Shown here: positions 35,901-48,300 of the stretch, one piece after another
Layout: every line of letters starts with the position of its first letter
How positions within the stretch are numbered: the stretch's first letter is position 1
DNA from: Casuarius casuarius
Lineage: Eukaryota; Chordata; Aves; Casuariiformes; Casuariidae
Direction: 5' to 3'
Assembly: GCA_003342895.1 (NCBI GenBank)
Contig: PTFA01000197.1
Coordinates: 1,734,197-1,798,196 of the forward strand
DNA length: 64,000 nt
Made by a program: the position numbers and the translations under genes
The notes under the pieces: model-generated
Databases searched by the model: none
What the model was told of the DNA's origin: nothing
The model's input: only the letters and a program-made list of their open reading frames with translations

Positions 35901-38900
35901 TCAGTTAGCATTATGTTAACATCTCCACAGGAGTTTAGTTAGCCTTATTTTTTTCTGCTCTTTCCCCAACCTTTCACTGAGGTTTATCTTCATCATGTTA
36001 CACTGGTAGATATACAGATCAGAGGAATTATTATATAAAAAAACCCCACAAACTAGAAAGCTAGCTGCTATCTTGTAGTGCTGCAAAGGCATAACACTAA
36101 CATTAACAAATGATTTTGCTGTTTATGGATTTAGATGCAAGTTACTAAAAATGTTAGATTTATACATGAAGATAAGTTTGCATTTTTCATCTTGGGCTTA
36201 TCAGCTCAAACTCTAAGGACAAACATAAGCCCATCTGGAGCTTACAAAGGTCTGAGATACCTCCACTCTCACTAAAAATGAAGTCATCCGATCACTAGGA
36301 ACAAAACCCTGTGAGGCTGAAAAGGTTTACAAGACTAAAGCAGCAATATTCTCTTCTGTGCAAGTCCATTTTTTCTGCTGACTACGCAAAATATTTTTCC
36401 ATAACAAATAGTTATACTACAGTATTCCCAAAGCTGTAACTGCTGGCTTTCCACTGCACCTCCCAACTTGAAGTGAATTTGGTACAATTTGTAGCAATCC
36501 CACAGATAATGGTGGGAATCATCTCTACAGCTAGAGCACCTTGGGCTTTCAAACAGCATAGCAGAGAAAAGGAGAACTGCCAACATATAAAATGTTACTA
36601 AAGAACTGCAGAAAGCCACACTAAAGGTTTCTTTTTTAACATTCCTTCTCCCAGCACAAATTTATTGTGCACCTTTTTCGCACATACCAAGCAGCAAGAA
36701 AAAAAACAGAGGAAAACACAGCTGAATTCATCAGATTGTCCAAATACAAAAAATGTATCACTAGCTTGTGTAAATGAATAAGAGGTGGGAAGGGGTCAGT
36801 TCACAAACATTACAGCTGCGATCTGAGATGCATCCACCTGGTCCCAATGCAGAGTGCTCCAGAGTAAAGCAAAGACACCCATGACTCCAGTGCTTTTTAA
36901 ATCTTAAGATCACCATGTCAAAGAGTAAAGACCTTTTCCTGTGGGAGTTAATGAGGTCTTGTTATTGGCTTTGCTGGGAGCAGAACTTGGCAACAGGTGA
37001 TAAATTGAACTTCTAGGGAATCTTTAAATACAAAAATGTATTATTATAAGGAGATGTAACTACATTTAGATTAAAAGACCATGTATGAAAGTAATGCTGC
37101 TTAAGTTTTGTGCATCATTTATCCACTGACTGTTTCTGATGTGGCATAACACAATGCACTCCCCACAAACATTATCAACAGTTCATATATTTTGAAAGTG
37201 AGTACTGTGCAATGGCTGTTTGACAGCCTATGTGGAATGACCACTGGCTTCAATCCATTTCTTAATGAATGCACAGCTGTGTCAAACACTGCTCCCTTTA
37301 ATGGCAATCCTTGCAGTGATGCTGAAAGGTGAACTCCCTTTATTCCCTCCCCTTAGAGATGGTCCCTTTACAGCTGGAATGGGGTACATTGGCATTAGGC
37401 ACAGTTATGGCCTATACAGAGCTTGTTCCATGGTTAGAGAGCTTCAGATGCTAACAGTGTCAATTCAGCAGCTTTTAACATTCAAATTCAGTTAAAAGAA
37501 TATTGGTCTTCTTATGACCCCTATGGAAAATGTATTAAAGTTATAACTTATACAGATAGGATAGTCATCCTAGTCAAAGAAACAAGATTAAATAGTTAAT
37601 CATTCTGAAAAGAGTGGAAAGCTCTGAAGCTGTAAGCCTAGCTTCCTGAGACTTCAAATACTGAAAGAGGAATTCAGCTTTGCACATATAGGTATTGCCC
37701 AGCAAAAACTACATTCCTTTAAAAAGTTACTACCATCTCAGCTGTCTTTGAAGATGATGTTTCTTAACAAAAAAATTCCTCCAACTACACTCTCACCCTA
37801 AAGTGTGATTTTTTCCAGTTTTGCAACCTATAGATACATGAATCACAAAATGTGCAACTTTGCACTGTTCTACAAGGAAGCACAAGAGTTTGCTAACAGT
37901 CTTCTCTGAAAGAAAAATCTAAAACATTCACTGTTAGTTCCCATTGTATAAAGTTCTGATGTAATACAAAAAGCAAACAGAATTACACATACTACTCTTA
38001 CCGACTAAATATTTTGCTATTGATATAGCATGACACACTGCAAAAACAAATCCTGTACACAATACTTGAGTATTTAAAGGATATTCCTAAAGCAGTAAGA
38101 CAGCAAGACCCAAATGAAGGATTAGTGACTCCTTGTCCAGTTACAATACCCTTTAAGTTTGTGATTTGAACAGAAAGCATAACTTTCAAGAACAGCCATT
38201 ACAAGCTAACTGAAAAATCAGAAATGATAATGGAAGAAAATTTGCTATATTTACAAGCTGTCAGTGTCTTTTAAAAAAATCCATAGCAAGGCCTTTATCA
38301 CCAAAATAAAGCCACAAAAAACCAGTACCTACCAAAAATATCAGTCCAAATCTGCAATATTTGGTACAGGTAGTGATATATGCTGACATTTCAGCAATAT
38401 GGAGCTAAATTAGTTATTTGAATAGGATACCCATAGATTATCTCAGAACTTTTAGAGTCTCAAATTATAAAAGTATATTCATTAATATACTCTTGCAACC
38501 AGCAAAAAGAGTTAAAAGCACTTTCTTGACTTCACAACATGGTCCACTGAAACAAAAAAATAGGTCAAGAAGTGCATTTCATGTATATGCCCTTTACAAA
38601 GGTTATGCTTTCAAAAAGCTGGTTATGCCCTCCAGAGTTGTTTTGTTGTTTTTTTGAAGTTCACAACATGATCTGCTTCTTTGTTCCTTTTTCTCTTTGC
38701 CTTTCTACTGTGCAATTAAGGGCAGAATCTCAGGTAAATGCAAAGTTAAAATACTTGTTCAATATAATAGCATGTCAAACTTTGCTGGTAACTGCCTCAT
38801 ATTTAGGCACCTGTGCTTCTGAAAGCTTTCAAGAATATTTTTTCCTCAAAGTGTATGCTGCTTGTTAATCTCCAAGCAAAAATACACTGATCATCTTTCA

Positions 38901-39715
38901 CTCCTGTCTGACAAGCTTCATCTTGACTATGAGCATGACCCTATACTACTTTCCAAGAAATTAAGTACTTTCTTCCCACATGAATTTAGTTCTTAAGCTT
39001 CCTCAGTATAGTAGATTCTTGTCATGCTGATGAGACTCTTAGAAAGGAACTTCCACCTACTTCCTCTGTATTTTACACACAACAAGCATCCCCACAGTCT
39101 GTCCAAGCTTTCATCTGCTCCCCTATACCAGCACAAAGGTTTTGATTAGTGACTCCAAAAATCATTGGCTGTTTCAGATTTATAAAACAGATGAACAAAG
39201 AATTCATTCCCCACTGCAGTTCTCTTGTGGTCAAGAGGAGACAGAAAATTGTAATACGGTAGCTAAGTCATTGTTTTGGTGATTAACTCATTCGGTAGTA
39301 CTGGTCTGCTGAAAGATATGGGGATCAGCAACTCAGACCAACACCCTTTTCGTGATTGTGAATAGTAAAGGGAGAACAGATCTTGTTTCAGTCAGATACC
39401 ACAGAAGAAAGTGAGCCTCATAAGAGGGGAAAAAAAGAAAAAGTAGATTACAGCTGTGTAACTATGGGTCAGGAAAGCAAATGAAGTGTTTTACTATTAC
39501 AAGTCATTTGATAGGAGTTTATTACTACTCCTTGTATGGCACACTGTGGTGCTTTCTAGTCCGTTTCAAATATGTCTGCCGTACTTTCCTGCACTGAAAG
39601 TCTTAGACCTTACAGATTGCTGTTTTCCTGGTGTCTTCAGTTCTGCACTAACAATACAAGATGCTACACTGTACCAGAAGTGAGCTGCAGTATTTGCTGC
39701 AGGGGAGGAAAAAAA

Positions 39716-39750
<35 letters not shown>
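39716..39750. repeat. (TC)n microsatellite
   Basis: Thirty-five bases of TC repeat, interrupted once by TTT. Confidence 0.9.
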
Positions 39751-42009
39751 ATCAGTTCTTAATACACAGAGCCACTTGCATTTAAAGCTCCCCATTTTCT
39801 TCCACTCAAGTGCCAAAACAAAGAGCCACTATTCACACAGGTTGTCAACAGACTTGGAGAAATGAACTTTGAGTGTCTTGACAAAACCCCAGTAAGCAAG
39901 CTTATTGTAGTTCATAGTTACAGTGAGAAAGACAGATAAGAAAGCCATATACAGAGTTAAGGAGACTTTGCACTTTTCATCATGCCCAGCCCTGGGTAGT
40001 TCAGATGGGGTACTTGCAGGCAAGCAGGCAGGCAGGGTCATCGTCAGCTGTTTGTGTTGGGACACCTCATAGATTTCACGCTCACTCTGAAGACTGGCGA
40101 TTCATGTGTGCTTTTTAGTTTCTTTGTTTTTAAAAGTCTTTAAAGTTGCATCACTCGGAATCAGATAAGTCACTTTAAACAAAGCAAAGTGTTAAGTGTG
40201 ACAATTTATTTATAACATACTTCCCACCATTACCACCACACACCACCCTGTGAGAGAAAACCCCTGCTGAAAGGGTGACAATCTTTCATACCTTTGAAAG
40301 AAATTAGACCAACACTGCATGAAGAGCCACTTTGGTCAAACTGGAACATAACAGAGGGGAAAGTAGTTCGAAGTATACATTTACTTTAAACATTCTGAAT
40401 AAGCCTGTTTCTCCACTTGCTTAAGAAGTCAACATACAATTGGTCTCCAATTTCCACGTTGCATTTAAAAGACAAGCTAGGCAAGAAGTCTTTAGTATTA
40501 AAAAGTTTATAAAAAGTGGTGGGGTTTCTTTTCCGATTTCAATAGGGGAGCTGGAAACTAGCCTAAACATCATCTGTCCCACGTTTACTCCCTAATGTAA
40601 ATACAAGTCCAGGAAGCATAGCCTAGGAGTTCTAACATAGCCACTATCTTAAGATAACTTGCCCTGTTCAGATGACTTCTAGACAAATACTTCTATTAAA
40701 TTCTCTGGTTCTTGCAGTTGGAGGTCATGGAGAAGGTCCCAACATCACACAAAACAGTTTTCTTTTAACACCAGATACTGTTGAAGCAGCATTTGGTGCT
40801 GAGAATGGATTACTTCCAAGAGGGCAAGTCTTATGTGATAGCTTTGTAGCAGGAAACTTGCTGGAGAGAGAACTAGCAGGCATGGAAAGATGAGATATGC
40901 AGCTACCCGGGAGATAGTGGAGTAAGCGGTTCATGTTTAGAGTGGGCGTGGCTTGTTCCTTAGCACATTCACAAGGCCCACAAGGACCACAAGTCCTTCG
41001 CAAGCTCTGGTACAACAGGTAAGGTGCAGTAAAGTGATGGTGACTGGTTTATCTGTTACTTCAAAACAAAAAACCCTCTCCTCCTAAACCATAACATATG
41101 GGCAATTCCCAAGCAGACGGGCCCCAAGGTCCTGCCTAATGAGCCAGACATCTTTTTTTCTTTTCTTTTTTTAAAATGGCACCATCTCCCTTACTTCCCA
41201 GTTAGGTGTCACATGCTACATGATTAGCAGTTCAAGAATAGGGAAGTCCCTCTTGGGGGCCGAGGGGGGGGGGAAAGGAAGAGGGGAGGGAGGGGGAAGA
41301 CAACCTAAGACCCAAAGTATTTTGTCCCTATCTGTAAAGTGGGAGATCCCTGTTGTTCTCTATCCTGTGTTTCTGGAAGTTATCCAGAGTTAGAACCCAC
41401 CAAGATGTTTAAGCAGTATTTTATCAACAATGCACTGATTCCGGTCTGCATAAACACATGTTCATTAACCTAAAGATACCTCCATTTCTACAGGAGATTG
41501 AATATTTTGTCTTAAAGGTTCCCCTATTCCTCTTGAACAGGAACAGAGAGCCCCTCTCTGGGAAAGGAGAATGCACACAAGTGCTTTCCAGTGCCCTTAA
41601 ACAGGACAGGAAATGATTTCATGATGCTGCCCAGCAACATCTACTTATATCTTAAAATTATGTTTTACAGTTCCACTGGGGCAAGGGAGAGGGAGCAGGA
41701 AGAAAAAAAAAAAAAAAAAAAGATCAATTAAAAAAAACACCTCCTCCCCAAACCCACCCATAACCAACACCAACAAGGACCAGAGTCCTGGGCTCTTTCT
41801 CCACTTAAAATGGAGATTAGAACAGAAAGCAAGAGTCCTGTCCAGTCAGGAGAGATCCACTTCTATTCCTCCAGACAGGTCAATCTGTTCTCTTGTATAA
41901 GATCAGAAAGTGCTCTATCAGTGTTAATAACAAAGTCGTAAATATGACACTTTTTAAAATTTTGGCAACACAAGATCAGGAAAGGGCCTGAACAAGTTGT
42001 GCCAACAGA

Positions 42010-42034
42010 TTTTTTTTTTTTTTTTTTTTTTTTT
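42010..42034. repeat. T25 homopolymer (A25 on the TEF sense strand)
   Basis: Twenty-five consecutive T on the plus strand. In TEF transcript sense it is an A25 tract starting 31 bases after the AATAAA at 42065-42070. Confidence 0.9.
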
Positions 42035-42064
42035 AAGATGCAAAATGGCAAAGCCTCCACAAAC

Positions 42065-42070
42065 TTTATT
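42065..42070 (-). terminator. TEF: Proximal TEF poly(A) signal AATAAA
   Basis: A consensus hexamer lies 76 nt after the TEF stop codon. The adjacent genomic A25 tract complicates interpretation of any cDNA ending here. Confidence 0.4.
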
Positions 42071-42145
42071 TCTAGGAGTCTCTACAGAAGGCAGAGAAGT
42101 CTAAGAGGCTAAAACAAGGAGCCCTAACAAGGAAAAGGGGTGTGC

Positions 42146-42361
42146 TTACAAGGGTCCGTATCTGGTCTCGTATTTAGAAACAATGTTCTTGCATCGCCCC
42201 ACTTCCTTGCGCAGCTCTGCAACCTCCGTCCTCAGGGCCGTATTCTCTTTCTCAAGGAAGGCTGCTCGAATTGTGATTTGATTCTCCTTTAATCGTCGAG
42301 CATCACGGGAACGCTTTGCTGCCACGTTGTTCTTCTTTCGCCTTGTCCAATATTTTTCATC
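42146..42361 (-). CDS. TEF: TEF exon 4: bZIP domain and stop
   Basis: The exon starts after a CTACAG acceptor (AG at 42363-42362) with codons for [12 protein letters not shown] and runs 71 codons to TAA at 42148-42146. It encodes the basic DNA-binding region and leucine zipper (heptad leucines in [20 protein letters not shown]). Being in a single terminal exon, the bZIP is common to all isoforms. Confidence 0.96.
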   Translation of the reverse strand, partial: DEKYWTRRKKNNVAAKRSRDARRLKENQITIRAAFLEKENTALRTEVAELRKEVGRCKNIVSKYETRYGPL

Positions 42362-45300
42362 CTGTAGGGAAAGAGAAAAAAAACAAAGAGATTCCCGTCT
42401 GTCAATCTGGCATTTTATATCAAATAGACACCTTTTTATTGTATAATGACAGTCACATTAACTGCTGTACCGAAGGGTTTCAAGGCTCAGACATTAAAAT
42501 GTAGGTTACACAATACTGTAAGATTTCATCCTTATGTGAGGCTTCTTTCAGGATGAACCAAGGGCACAGCTAAAACTAGGGAGATTAAAAGACTTTGCTA
42601 CTAAGAAGCTGTCCAACTGAAATGCTCTCTTTACTTGGTTTCAATGCTCTCTTTACTTAGTTTCAATTCAGGAGTCAACTTCCATGGAAAGCAATCTGTT
42701 CTGTTGTCTGGGCTGCTTAAATCTGGATCAGACAGAATGGTGGGCAAATGAATACACTGGCCTTCAAAAATGCGGTGAATGAGAATGTGACTCGATAGTT
42801 CCTCTACTTCTAATTTCCGTGTATAACATCGTAAGTTGCTCCTGCCCAGTAAGTAGCTCGTGATACTGAACCAACAAAACAGCAAGAACAGTAAGTGACT
42901 TGCTACTTCTGTTCTTGGCAGTGCTTCTGCCCAATCATATAGGTATGGCACATTAGCTTTGTATGTTAAAATGTTTGGGCAAAGAGTCAAAAACTTTGAT
43001 GAAGACCTAGAGAAATCTGCAGCAACAAATCTGTTACCTTTTGCTCATCTGGGACAAAAACCTTCTTGGCCTTTTTAATCATAGGCTGTGGTTTCAGGTC
43101 CTCTTCTGTAAACTTGTGCTTGCGTGGATTGAAGAGCTCACCACCAGGCACGCTGGACAGCACTAAATCAGCAGGGTCAGGGTTAAAATTCACCTCAACT
43201 TCTACGCAGTCAGGATCAATGGGGCTGGGAGTATTTCTCTCATTTTGTGGAGGGGACTCTAGCAAAAAAGGAAAGTTATAATATATTGAGCAGGATGAAG
43301 AGAATTATTTCAGAATCCAACTTGGGTACCTCTATTTATTGTCCTACAGTAGGCAATATTTAATAGTATTATTATTTCCCTAAAGTGTGCTTGGTACTGG
43401 ATAGAACACTATACAGCTTCTGTTACAGAGAGGAGCTACTCAGTCCAGTTTATTATTTATAATAATACAAGCTCTAGGAATATATGCCAGGCTAACAAAC
43501 ATGAGTAGATAGGTGTGGCACAGAATTAAGACTTCTTCAGCAAAAGCTACATGCTTTACACACTTAACCACACATTAGAAGCCATTGCCAGAACAGCATG
43601 AACCAAGAAACTTGAATCAGTCTGAGCTTTGTGGCTTAGAAAGCCCTACCCTATCAGCCTGCCCAGAGACCCCATTCCCTTAGTCCTTCTGTTAAAGAAT
43701 AGTGAATTGAAACTGTCTAGAAATGGCTGCTTAGCACAACTTATATAAAACTTGCTTAGCATGAGTGGCTAGATTTGCTGAAGCCTTAGGCCGAGCGTGG
43801 GAAAAGTAACGAATCTTTACTTAGTTTAATAAAAANTAGTGCCTCAGAGCTCGTTCAGGCTGGGAAAATAAGGGAGCCGCACGCAGTCTGCACACCTGTG
43901 TCACCGACTCCGAGAGGGAAGTCGCCAAAACAATGGGGAAAAATAAGACCTTNGGAGACAACCGCCAGACCCAACAAAAACAGAGGTACAACCATCATCA
44001 GAGACTGCAAAAAACAAGAATAAGGAGAAAAACAGCTTGCCTCAGAATGACGATGAGACCCAATGAGGAGCAGGAGACCCCAGACCAAAAAAATTATTAT
44101 TGGTCTAACTATCGCGTGAGGGGTGGGAAATGTAAGTCGAAAAGACTATAATTACCCAGAATTTGTTTATGTTAGGNTCCCTCTTCGGAGGCACCCAGCT
44201 CGAGCTGTAATTACNGCACGCGCGTGATTAAAATTATCTGATTTGTTTTGATTTGNCTCTGAACTTTTCTGNGGGAACCTAGGGTCGAGCCCTGTTATGG
44301 TGGCCGACAGGCCTAACTTCCACAACACCTTCAAAGGTCAGAAAAGATAGTATTTCCAAATAAAGAACTAAAAAGAACATAGGTTTTCTACAAATGCAAG
44401 AGTATTCTCTTTGTTGCTATGTGGAGACAGAAATGTCCCAACAGATGGCCTAACACTGATAGATGGCATTCACAGGAACTTTCAGGATACTGGAGACAAG
44501 AACTATACTGTGGTCATATTTATACAGCTTGATTACAGACTTCACACACATGGATTGCAAATGTCGGTGAAATCTGAAGTAGAGACCAATGAACAAATCT
44601 TTTCATGCACTACTGGCTAAAAATAAATTTAAAAAATGGGGAAAAAAGCCACACCTTATGTTTCTCTCTCAGATTCACGGAGGAAGAACCACCAAGAAAA
44701 ACGCTTTCCATAAAGCCTGCTCATAAAATAGCACTGCGTAAATTTAGTGGCTATCATGGTTAGGATCCAAATCTCGAGCAAACTGAGCTGCTAAGTTCTT
44801 CTATAGAGAAGATCTCCATACTTCTCATGAAGATCAGAAGTTTCCTAGCACCATTTAACTACACAGTTTTGTTTTTCTGTTTCACCATTCCCACTTCAAA
44901 GTGCCACAGAACATCAAACTGCATCGTAAACAAACCTCTTCCAAAAGACAGTTATCACATTTCACAAGCCAGCAAGGAAAGATTGCTTCATTATTTTTCT
45001 GTTAAGCATTGTTATTTGAGGTACATTAAGTGGGCATAAGTTTAGCCAAGCAGACCGAACCACCAAGGTAGAGCAAATGACCTATCACAAACTATCAAAT
45101 CTGTTGTAAAATAACCTGTCATCTGAGAAACTATATTCTCCACATGTCCAGCTTCTCACTAGATTGGCAAGAGCAAGAAAGCAGCTACTTTTTGTTGGTG
45201 TTTCAGCTCTTCTGCTTTCAAAGGAGAAACACACTGTACGCTCAGGGACACCAACTCATTTTCGTGGGAGGGGGAAAGGCAGCACCTTCATGAATTGACA

Positions 45301-48300
45301 TGTGGACTAAGGCTCTAAACTGAGTATGTTTGTGCTGTTTAACCCACAACAGCTAACACCAATATGTTAACATGTCCCCTCTTCAGTCTGAGGAGGGGCC
45401 TTTTGATACAAGAAAAAGAAAAATCCCTCACAGAGCCCCAAACTGTTCCATCTACCTGTGCTGGAGGCCGCTTCAGATTGCTGGTAAATTGCAGTAGATG
45501 ATGATGATGATGATGTAGGTGAACCAGTGGAAGCACTGGCAGACTCCTTTCCTTCCAGCTCAGCCACAGGCAAGAGTGGATTTTGGTTCAAATCCAGGTG
45601 AGTAGGGCTGGAAGGAATTCCATTTTCCAGAAGGAACTCATCAAGATCCATGTACTCCAGGTGGAAAGACTCTCCATCATAAGGAATAGTTTTGTCCCAA
45701 ATGGGCGGCATAAGGGAAGCTGAGACTGCCATAGTGCTGGCAGCTGCTGCTTCATCTTCCTCAAGTTTTATCTTCTCTTTCTCTTTATCTGTAAGATACA
45801 AGTAGGTCACTGTACAAGCTGCAGCACAGGAAAGACTCAAAGTTTAAGATTTAACAAAGATCTCATGAAAAGAAATTCAGTAAGCTTTTCTTTTTCTGGC
45901 CTCATGACATGGTCTGAAGAAACAAACATTAAAGGCAGCATTCATATGTAACTCAGTCCCAAGTGCTCTGTCTCCCTGCACAGCTAGACCACAGACATTT
46001 GAGTAGTCTTGGACATTAGTATCTTTGCTGCGATAACTTACCAAGGTGTGACATAATACTGCATCTAGCTTATTAACAACTAGGCACTGCAAAATAGCCC
46101 ATTTTTCCATAGACTCATCCTGGAAGACAGGGAAAGTAACTGTGGATAAGTAGGATTACAGTGGAAGCCATTAGGAAAACACTGAGGAAGCCGTATAGTT
46201 TATTCTAAGTACAAGAGAAAGGACGTGCAGAGAAATATTTCGGTACAAACAGGAAAGGAATACGGGTTTTCAGATTAGATTTGAAAGTTAGTCAGAAGGC
46301 CCACATAACATCAGGAGACCTGAACCACTACTGCTCAGTATTTTAGAAGCGTTTCTTTCTAAAGTGACTCAGCATGTTCACACAAAGTAATAGCTTCAAA
46401 TGCTCTTCATTGTAGATAACTCAGAATCCCTATATACAATTTTCACTCTTTGGGGAGCCGTCTAATAAGGTAGTGGAAGATGAGCTTTTAAAGGAACATT
46501 TTAATACCCCCTGGCCCCAAAATGCTGATGAAATTTTCTCCATTTACTATGCTGCAGGTCATGTATTATAGAAAAATGGCAGTCTTTATGCTTGCCATAG
46601 TTACTGAACATTAACAATTGTCTGCAACAGAATCCTAGCAGAAAATTCAAGTTAGAGAATAATTCCGTAATTTAGGCAATAAAAATAAGATGGAAAAAAA
46701 AGAAAAAAAATCCAAGTCAGTTTCCCCATCCAGTTCTGTATGTAACTGTGCAGTTTTACCAGCACAGCCAAGGAGGCACTGTAGAAGCAGCGGGCTGGGA
46801 CTACTTGAGCCAGCACTGCCATCAAAAGGAAAAGCCATCAGTTGCACTCTAATCAGTGGCAAATTGGGTCTTACTGTGGAAGCAGACAAACATTCAGTTC
46901 AACAGAAGGAGGAGTCCAGAGACATATACTGGACCAATTATGATCTCCAGTATTCACACAGGTCGACCCAACAAAATGCACAAGTTTTAGGCATTAGGAT
47001 GTTCTAGAGTGGCTGCCATACATTTAGAAGACTATTTCACTTTATAGGGAGTTTTAAACTCTGCTGTAAATCAGAAAAGCCTACTTATATAAACCCTATT
47101 CTGATAAAACCAGCATTCCTTCAACTGCTGCCTTAGCAGGTATAGAACTGAGACAGAATGAGCTTTTTATGGCTTAAAGAACAGAAAAGCATGTAGAACA
47201 GAAAGCTATACAAAGTAAATTATCATTTCAATCTACCATACTCTGAACATTTTGTAACCGAAGATACAGATTTCAAACTGAACAGCTGAAAAAGTACTTA
47301 CCAGCCACAGACTTGGGACTAACAGCAAGTACCTAAAGAGCACGTTAAATTCAGATCAGAGGCTCCTGGACCTGAGCTTTGCTATTGACATCTTACAGCT
47401 TTGGGCTTTTCCCCTTGCCATCTCACATTGCTGCCTCTACGCTCCAACCTCCCAACTTCTATCTTTGCTATAAACTCCTTTCCACTAACTCTCCTACCAT
47501 TTCCTTGGCCAGCGACTACAAGATGGGCAGGCTAACAGGCATGATCCAATTACTGTTTCTCAAACAGCTCCCCACTGAAGCCAGTAAATGAACAGCCTAA
47601 GTTTTCTTCCTGCTCTGCACCACACACAAAGATGATGTCACTTACTAGTGAAGCACATCTCACCAAATTGGAACTGCCATTTTATATCAAACTTTTGAAA
47701 GAGCATTCGGTTTGCATAGTGCCCAGCATAACGGAACCCAGATTTGAATGGCAGTTGTGGACAATAACCTGATAAAGACAACAGCAAAACAAACACAGGG
47801 ACAATAATGACTTTGTAAATCACTTTATTTTGATCAATGCGGTAGAAAAAACATCTCGTGAATGTTGACTCAAAATGCCCATTAATTAAAAGAAAAAAAA
47901 CCCCCATACTTTAGTCTTAAAAACAACAGCATTCCATTATAAGCTATGCCAGTTTTAACACAAGACAACAGTGCTTTTGTTTTGCAGCACCTAATACAAC
48001 ACCTCAGACAACAGAGGAGAAAGGAAACCTTAATGGTTAGTGGACTAAATACAAAGCTTAAGAATATTTTTCAGAAGATAGATGCCCAAAGACTATATTG
48101 CTGACAAGTCTGGCTCTTCTCAGATCTTTTAATCCCTTTTAGATGTGCACCATCATTCCGCTGTACTTCAGTAACCCAAAAAGACTGTGGTCTTTCCAAC
48201 TTCCTCTTGCTATCCTCCCTGGCTCTCACCAGATTAGAACCTTTCTTCATGTGAGAAGACCGTTTGTTTTTTTTTTTTTCCTTTTGCTATATGTTGAGAA

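Larger units (their letters stand above)
32930..42145 (-). other. TEF: Probable long TEF 3'UTR / 3' flank
   Basis: The 9.2 kb after the TEF stop is uniformly AT-rich, lacks coding frames and has few obvious interspersed repeats. Minus-strand AATAAA signals occur at 42065-42070, 40205-40210 and about 36,660, 34,740, 33,222 and 32952-32957, so alternative polyadenylation is plausible. A (TC)n tract lies at 39716-39750, an A19 run at 41703-41721 and a T25 run at 42010-42034. The true end cannot be set from sequence alone; part of this stretch may be intergenic. Confidence 0.4.

Noticed and set aside
43933..44151. Frame starting Met-Gly inside the N-containing block, considered as a retroviral Gag start
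   Set aside because: Contains an ambiguous base, shows no capsid or zinc-knuckle motif, and no paired LTRs could be shown.
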